A stretch of 64,000 nt of DNA from Candidatus Gastranaerophilales bacterium (GTDB taxonomy: Bacteria; Cyanobacteriota; Vampirovibrionia; Gastranaerophilales; Gastranaerophilaceae): assembly GCA_900767135.1 (NCBI GenBank), contig CAAFYU010000051.1:26199-90198 (forward strand), written 5' to 3'. Positions within the stretch are counted from its first letter, which is position 1. Every line of letters starts with the position of its first letter. Shown one piece after another: positions 59,208-64,000 of this stretch. The notes beneath the pieces were generated by a model, which worked only from the letters and a program-made list of their open reading frames with translations, made no database searches and was not told the DNA's origin. The translations under genes were made by a program, and so were the position numbers.

Positions 59208-59301
59208 ATAAACTTCCTTTCTTTAATTGAATATATTTTTTTAAAAATGCTAATAAATAATATTTGATAGAAATATTACTAATATTAAAAAAATTTTACA
59301 T

Positions 59302-59343
59302 AAAAAATCAGGACGTTGATTTTTCCAGACGTCCTGATTTTTT
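59302..59343 (-). terminator. terminator of the dnaG-rpoD operon
   Basis: AAATCAGGACGT (59304-59315) pairs with ACGTCCTGATTT (59329-59340), a 12-bp stem with a 13-nt loop. On the minus strand it is followed by a T-run. It lies 20 nt after the rpoD stop. Confidence 0.88.
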
Positions 59344-59362
59344 ATTTATATTTTATTAAAAT

Positions 59363-60457
59363 CTAGCTTTCAACGTATTCTTTCAATCGTTTACTTCTGT
59401 TAGGGTGACGAAGTTTTCTCAACGCCTTAGCTTCAATTTGTCTGATACGTTCACGAGTAACACCGAACAACTGTCCAACTTCTTCCAAAGTTCTTTGACG
59501 TCCGTCGTCCATACCGAAACGCAATCTCAAAACGTCACGTTCTCTTGGTGATAATGTGCACAAAACTTCTGCCAAATCTTCTCTCAAAAGTTCTGATGCA
59601 ACTGTCTTAATTGGTGCGTCTGCTTCTTTATCTTCAATAAAGTCACCTAAACGAGAATCTTCTTCTTTACCGATTGGAGTTTCCAATGACAAAGGTTCTT
59701 GTGCAATTTTAATGATTTCACGAAGTTTTGGAATAGAAACATTCATCTCAATTGCCAATTCGTCCTCAGTAGGTTTTCTTGAAAGTTCTTGTGCCAAGCG
59801 TCTTGTAACTTTTTTCAATTTGTTAATCGTTTCAACCATGTGAACAGGAATACGAATTGTTCTTGCTTGATCAGCAATTGCTCTTGTAATCGCTTGTCTA
59901 ATCCACCAAGTTGCATAAGTTGAGAACTTGAAACCTCTTTCGTGATCAAACTTTTCAGCTGCACGAATTAAGCCAAGGTTGCCTTCTTGGATTAGGTCTA
60001 AGAAAAGCATGCCACGTCCAACGTATTTTTTTGCAATTGAAACAACCAAACGCAAGTTAGCTTGAACAAGTTTTCTTTTTGCAATAGCACCAGGTGTTCC
60101 GCCTTCAAGAATTTTTCTGGCAAGTTCAATTTCTTCACTTGCAGACAAAAGTTTAATTCTGCCGATTTCTCTCAAATAAAGTCTTACCGGATCATCAACG
60201 GCAACACCTTTTGGCACGTCTACATCTGCCCGATTTTCATGGTTGTGCATCATGTAAATGTCGTCAAGATTTGGTTTATGTTCCATTTTCGCAGTAACAA
60301 TATCTTCGATATTATCAGTGCTAATGTCAACGTTCATATAGTTAACGCCGTCATTTTCGCCTGAAAGATTACCGTCTTCGTCAATATTATGTAAATCATC
60401 GATGTTTTCATCTTCCATGATGCTTACGATAGAGGAGCTTTGTCTTTTTTTACTCAT
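59363..60457 (-). CDS. rpoD: RNA polymerase primary sigma factor
   Basis: A 364-residue sigma-70. Regions seen: 1.2 (DDPVRLYLREIGRIKLLSASEE), 2.1-2.4 (LVVSIAKKYVGRGM to FKFSTYATWWIRQAITRAIADQARTIRIPVH), 3 and 4.2 (TRERIRQIEAKALRKLRHPNR). The N-terminal region 1.1 is short (about 90 residues), as in Gram-positive and cyanobacterial-type sigma factors. It would direct polymerase to the TTGACA/TATAAT promoters seen here. Start ATG 60457 follows GGAG; it overlaps the end of dnaG by 8 nt. The dnaG-rpoD pair is the core of the macromolecular synthesis operon; rpsU is not upstream. Confidence 0.96.
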   Translation of the reverse strand: MSKKRQSSSIVSIMEDENIDDLHNIDEDGNLSGENDGVNYMNVDISTDNIEDIVTAKMEHKPNLDDIYMMHNHENRADVDVPKGVAVDDPVRLYLREIGRIKLLSASEEIELARKILEGGTPGAIAKRKLVQANLRLVVSIAKKYVGRGMLFLDLIQEGNLGLIRAAEKFDHERGFKFSTYATWWIRQAITRAIADQARTIRIPVHMVETINKLKKVTRRLAQELSRKPTEDELAIEMNVSIPKLREIIKIAQEPLSLETPIGKEEDSRLGDFIEDKEADAPIKTVASELLREDLAEVLCTLSPRERDVLRLRFGMDDGRQRTLEEVGQLFGVTRERIRQIEAKALRKLRHPNRSKRLKEYVES

Positions 60458-62336
60458 TCATTTTCTCCAATTTTAATCTGTTATTTATCTTATCTCTAAG
60501 CTGCATTTGAATTTTTAGGGCTTCCATATCATTATCATTTGCACTTTTATATAAATTTCTGATTTTTTCTTTTTCTTTTTCATTCCTGCAATCGTCAATT
60601 TTGCCGATATTTTCTTGAATAACTTTTACAAAGTCGTTTTCATCAAGGTTTTGGAATGCTTCTGATGTGCTGATTAAATCAGTGATAAGCTTTTGGGTTT
60701 CAGGATCATTCACATAAGTTGTGTAGAGCCTATCTATCAATTCTTTCACATTATTTACGGTACATGCTAATTTGTCAATTGTAGATTTTACATTTATTAA
60801 CGTTTCTACCGTAAACGGGGTATCGCCTATAATTCGATTTATTTCATCTAATGTGAAATGACTGTCGGTTACAAAAAAAACACTCAATAAATTTTTTTGC
60901 GCTTTTTCGATGATTGATGTATTTTTCTTTACAATTCGTTCAACGTCCCTATTTTGAATAGTATTAGTCCTGCCAACTGTTCGAAGTTCACTCAACAAGG
61001 CTTTTTCGTCCACTTGAATGGCATCAGCAACCATTTTGACGTACTCTGCCTGAATAATTTTGTTCTGAATTTCGCTCAAAATCGGAATAATTTTCTTAAC
61101 TAAATTATTTTTTTCAATTGGAGTTTTTGGTTTTTCTTTCAACAAATTGTTCAACTGAAAATCCAACAATAGCGGAGCATGCTCCATATATTCTCTGTAA
61201 CTTTCAGCCCCGACAGAACGAATAAATTCATCAGGATCTTTTCCCTCAGGCGGGCAAATTACACGAATTTCGCACGCATATTTGTCGTTAGCGGAAGAAA
61301 TATAACTTTCATCAAACTGTTTGATATTTCCTAACCCTGAAAAAGCTTCTTTTATAAGTTCTGCATTACGTTTCGTCGCCTTTTGACCTGCCAAATCAGT
61401 ATCAAAAGACAAATAAATTCTTCTTGAAGGGGTGTAGCGAGATAGCAACTTAACATGATCCTGCGTCAAAGATGTTCCACAAGATGCGACTGCGTTTTTA
61501 ATTCCATGTGCCTGAGCAGAAATTACATCAAAATAGCCTTCCATCAATACTACGCTATCTTCTGCTTTAATCGTATCTTTTGCGGTATAAAGTCCGTATA
61601 GAAGCTTACTTTTGTTGTAAATTAAAGAATCTGAGGAGTTCAAATACTTAGGCATTTGCCCTTCTTCAACAGCTCTTGCTCCAAACGCTACAACATCACC
61701 AAACTCGTCTTGGATAGGGATAATTACACGATTTCTGAATCTGTCAATATATTCGCCTTCTTTGGTTTTAATAATCAAACCGGCTTTTTCCATAATATCT
61801 TCCGAGAAATCATGTCTGAATTTTTTGTAAAATGTCGCATAAGCCTTAGGTGCAATCCCAAGTTTGTACTTTTCAATAATTTCTTTTGTAATTCCACGAT
61901 TTGTCAAGTAGTCCATTACTTTAAGAGTCTCAGGCTCTTTATCCATCAAAAGCCTTAAATTATAAAACTCAGCAGCCTTAGCACAAGCTCTAACCATCTC
62001 CTCGCGGCTTTCACGAGGAACAGAATTTGACCTATGCAAACTCTTTGGCATTTCAAGACCGAATTTGTCTGCAAGTTCCTTGATTACGTCCATAAACTCT
62101 TTGTTTTGAGTTTTCATAATAAACGTAATAGCGTCACCACCGGCACCACAACCAAAACATTTGTAAATTCCCATAGCAGGATTGACAGAAAATGAAGGTG
62201 TTTTTTCCTTATGGAAAGGGCACAATCCCCAGTAATGTCCACCATTTTTCTTCAAAATTACCTGTTGAGAAACAACGTCTACTATATCCAGCCTGTCTTT
62301 TATTTGTGTAATTAATTCGTCAATTGAATTTGCCAT
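60450..62336 (-). CDS. dnaG: DNA primase
   Basis: A 628-residue primase that makes RNA primers for replication. The N-terminal zinc domain has CPFHKEKTPSF and KCFGCGAGGDAI (Cys, His, Cys, Cys), the catalytic TOPRIM core has VVLMEGYFDVISAQ and SFDTDLAGQKAT, and the C-terminal helical domain that binds DnaB follows. Length is normal. Start ATG 62336 is without a strong binding site; GGTGAT lies against it. Confidence 0.96.
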   Translation of the reverse strand: MANSIDELITQIKDRLDIVDVVSQQVILKKNGGHYWGLCPFHKEKTPSFSVNPAMGIYKCFGCGAGGDAITFIMKTQNKEFMDVIKELADKFGLEMPKSLHRSNSVPRESREEMVRACAKAAEFYNLRLLMDKEPETLKVMDYLTNRGITKEIIEKYKLGIAPKAYATFYKKFRHDFSEDIMEKAGLIIKTKEGEYIDRFRNRVIIPIQDEFGDVVAFGARAVEEGQMPKYLNSSDSLIYNKSKLLYGLYTAKDTIKAEDSVVLMEGYFDVISAQAHGIKNAVASCGTSLTQDHVKLLSRYTPSRRIYLSFDTDLAGQKATKRNAELIKEAFSGLGNIKQFDESYISSANDKYACEIRVICPPEGKDPDEFIRSVGAESYREYMEHAPLLLDFQLNNLLKEKPKTPIEKNNLVKKIIPILSEIQNKIIQAEYVKMVADAIQVDEKALLSELRTVGRTNTIQNRDVERIVKKNTSIIEKAQKNLLSVFFVTDSHFTLDEINRIIGDTPFTVETLINVKSTIDKLACTVNNVKELIDRLYTTYVNDPETQKLITDLISTSEAFQNLDENDFVKVIQENIGKIDDCRNEKEKEKIRNLYKSANDNDMEALKIQMQLRDKINNRLKLEKMNE

Positions 62337-62371
62337 ATCACCATTTTACCATCAATAAAATTATTTACCAA
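62337..62371 (-). promoter_or_regulatory. promoter of dnaG-rpoD, leaderless arrangement
   Basis: On the minus strand: TTGGTA (62371-62366), 17 nt, then TAAAAT (62348-62343), GGTGAT (6 nt) and ATG 62336. The -35 box lies in the last codons of the MATE gene upstream. GGTGA touching the start codon could also act as a very close binding site. Confidence 0.55.
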
Positions 62372-63716
62372 GATTTTTGTATGTAATCCGCTTAATGCTG
62401 TACAAATATCCGAAAAATAGTACAGATGATGCACTTACCCACGCAATCGGACCTGCATAAAATATTCCGATGTAACCGAATTTTATAGCCAAATAAATTG
62501 CTGCAAAAGCACGCATAACAAGTTCAGCAGCACACGCAAGAGTTGGAAATATAGTTTCTCCCATACCTTGAAGTGCATTCCTATAAATAAAAATTTGCCC
62601 CAAAAAGAAGTAAAAAACAGTGCTTATCAAAAGGTATTTATGTGCAATGTCAATAATATCGCCGGTTGCTGTTCCGATAAATTCGCCAATAATATTTGTT
62701 CCCCACAATCGCATTACAAAAGCCATCAAAACGCTCAAAATAATATTGATTGTTGAAGTTTTTATTACCCCAAGACGAATTCGCGAAAACTTCTTTGCCC
62801 CATAGTTTTGTGCAACATAAGCCGCAAGTGCAACCCCAAATGACATCATAGGCAATGTCGCAATCTGTTCAATTCTCAATGCCGCAGTCAACGCAGCAAT
62901 AACGTTTGCTCCGAAAGTATTGCAAACACTCTGAATTATTAAAATTCCAATCCCGATAATTGAGAATTGAATTCCCATCGGAATTCCGACACGTAAATGT
63001 TCGAATGCAGATTGCTTGAATTCTTCATAAGAAAATTCAAAATCCGACTTATTCAAATGCAAAATTGGTAACTTGTATTTTATATAAATTAAGCACAATA
63101 AAAACGAAATTCCCTGAGAAAGAATGACAGCAATTGCAGAGCCCGGAACACCCATGTTGAAGACTTTTATAAAAACAAGTGCAAGAATAATATTTATAAT
63201 AGAAGCGATTATCAAAAAATAAAGTGGTGTCTTGCTATCCCCGAGAGCCCTAATAATTCCCGCAAGCATGTTGTATAAGGTCGTAGCAATCAAACCTACC
63301 GTAATAATTTCAACGTACCAAAAAGCATTATAATAAATATTTTGCGGTACATTCATTAAATGTAAGATAGGATTCATCAAAAAGCAGCATACAAGCGAAA
63401 AAACAAGTGTAACAACTGTGCTCAAAATAGTTGAAACAATTACAGAATTTTTCACGCCGGCAATGTCTTTTGCTCCGTATCTTTGTCCGGTTACGACCGC
63501 AAACCCACTTGTTAGGCCTACAATTACAAAAACGATTAAGAAAAACAAAGGAGCTACTGCCCCAACAGCTGCAAAAGCGTCAACTCCAAGAGTTCTGCCG
63601 ACAATCACAAGATCTGCAATATTGTAAAGTTGTTGAAAAATGTTCCCTATTAGAAGTGGAACAGAAAAAAGTAAAATGTGTCTTAGGGGGCTTCCCTGCG
63701 TCATATCTGTAATCAT
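62361..63716 (-). CDS. MATE-family multidrug exporter
   Basis: A 451-residue membrane protein with 12 predicted transmembrane helices in two similar halves. MATE marks include MTQGSPLRHILLFSVPLLIGNIFQQLYNIADLVIVGRTLGVDAFAAVG at the start and, in the second half, the corresponding IPMGIQFSIIGIGILIIQSVCNTFGANVIAALTAALRIEQI. The family exports cationic drugs, flavonoids or peptides using Na+ or H+. Start ATG 63716 (MITDMTQGSP) has AGG at a fair distance. It is close upstream of dnaG (24 nt) on the same strand. Confidence 0.9.
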   Translation of the reverse strand: MITDMTQGSPLRHILLFSVPLLIGNIFQQLYNIADLVIVGRTLGVDAFAAVGAVAPLFFLIVFVIVGLTSGFAVVTGQRYGAKDIAGVKNSVIVSTILSTVVTLVFSLVCCFLMNPILHLMNVPQNIYYNAFWYVEIITVGLIATTLYNMLAGIIRALGDSKTPLYFLIIASIINIILALVFIKVFNMGVPGSAIAVILSQGISFLLCLIYIKYKLPILHLNKSDFEFSYEEFKQSAFEHLRVGIPMGIQFSIIGIGILIIQSVCNTFGANVIAALTAALRIEQIATLPMMSFGVALAAYVAQNYGAKKFSRIRLGVIKTSTINIILSVLMAFVMRLWGTNIIGEFIGTATGDIIDIAHKYLLISTVFYFFLGQIFIYRNALQGMGETIFPTLACAAELVMRAFAAIYLAIKFGYIGIFYAGPIAWVSASSVLFFGYLYSIKRITYKNLGK

Positions 63717-63862
63717 AATTTTGCCTAAAATAAATTTTCTTTCATAAAATATTATAAACAAAAAAGAAAAAATTTAGTAATACAAAAATAAGTGCTTGAA
63801 ATTTAAAATTTTTTATGCAAGAATAGATTTTGACGACGAGAGTTGTTGAAATTAATTGGTAT

Positions 63863-63936
63863 GGCAAGGTAGCTCAGCTGGCTAGAGCGTTCGGCTCATA
63901 CCCGAGAGGTCGAGAGTTCGAGTCTCTCCCTTGCTA
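63863..63936 (+). tRNA. tRNA-Met (anticodon CAT)
   Basis: A 74-nt tRNA: acceptor GGCAAGG with CCTTGCT (last pair G-T), D-arm GCTCAGCTGGCTAGAGC, anticodon loop CTCATAC (CAT), T-arm GAGAGTTCGAGTCTCTC. The standard paired first base and the anticodon-stem pairs fit the elongator form. CCA is not encoded. The gap 63717-63862 before it holds only promoter-like sequence. Confidence 0.93.
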
Positions 63937-63944
63937 GTAAAAAG

Positions 63945-63970
63945 GACAGGTTAACCCCCTGTCTTTTTTT
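63945..63970 (+). terminator. terminator after tRNA-Met
   Basis: GACAGG (63945-63950) pairs with CCTGTC (63958-63963), followed by seven T. Confidence 0.85.
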
Positions 63971-64000
63971 GTTGCATACTCTCGGGTAATCGCCTTACGC

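Overview
The window is AT-rich bacterial chromosome (roughly 30-35% G+C by eye) from an anaerobe. It carries an [FeFe]-hydrogenase maturase (HydF), a reverse-type rubrerythrin, a BioY-like biotin importer, a type IV pilin-like protein and a dnaG-rpoD operon, and no respiratory or photosynthetic genes. This gene set, together with degenerate 7-8 bp tandem repeats that recall the heptad STRR repeats of cyanobacteria, best fits a non-photosynthetic gut relative of Cyanobacteria (Vampirovibrionia/Gastranaerophilales). That placement is inference; a low-GC Firmicute is the main alternative.

Layout. 1-11.9 kb is housekeeping: UvrD-like helicase (cut by the window edge), ROK sugar kinase, purB, rubrerythrin, a WecA/TagO-type transferase, glyA, hydF, rfbA, rimI and a BioY-like gene. 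12-21.1 kb is accessory: a secreted 20-residue-repeat protein, a three-gene DpnII-type restriction-modification cassette with an extra gene beside tRNA-Ser(CGA), a tight SF2 helicase / J-domain / PspA operon, and an unrecognised 365-residue protein. 21.4-45.2 kb is an island bounded by two 120-bp direct repeats (118/120 identical, exactly 23,700 bp apart). It holds a RhuM-Fic protein, a small tyrosine recombinase, a type I restriction operon that continues into a Septu-like ATPase/HNH pair, broken or unknown small genes, a 1,271-residue repeat protein with a possible C-terminal PIN-like domain, and a Mu-like transposition module (MuA- and MuB-like proteins, a helicase-nuclease, an HTH protein). 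One end of that module has a cluster of AGTGCAAGT sites. tRNA-Ile(GAT) lies just beyond the island.

45.5-64 kb is mostly housekeeping again: a ZorA/ZorB-like membrane pair overlapping a UPF0210 gene, ribE-ribBA, a double-GNAT protein, the RNase P RNA (rnpB), a pilin-like protein, a histidine kinase/response regulator pair, a U32 peptidase-family gene, a TPR protein, dnaG-rpoD, a MATE exporter and tRNA-Met.

Two window-wide patterns stand out. First, eight genes have a TATAAT/TAAAAT -10 box exactly 6 nt before the start codon and two more have it at 7 nt, so leaderless transcription is predicted; many promoters are extended -10 of the form TGCTATAAT. Second, period-7 and period-8 repeats occur between genes and, in one case, inside hydF as an in-frame insertion in the GTPase domain.
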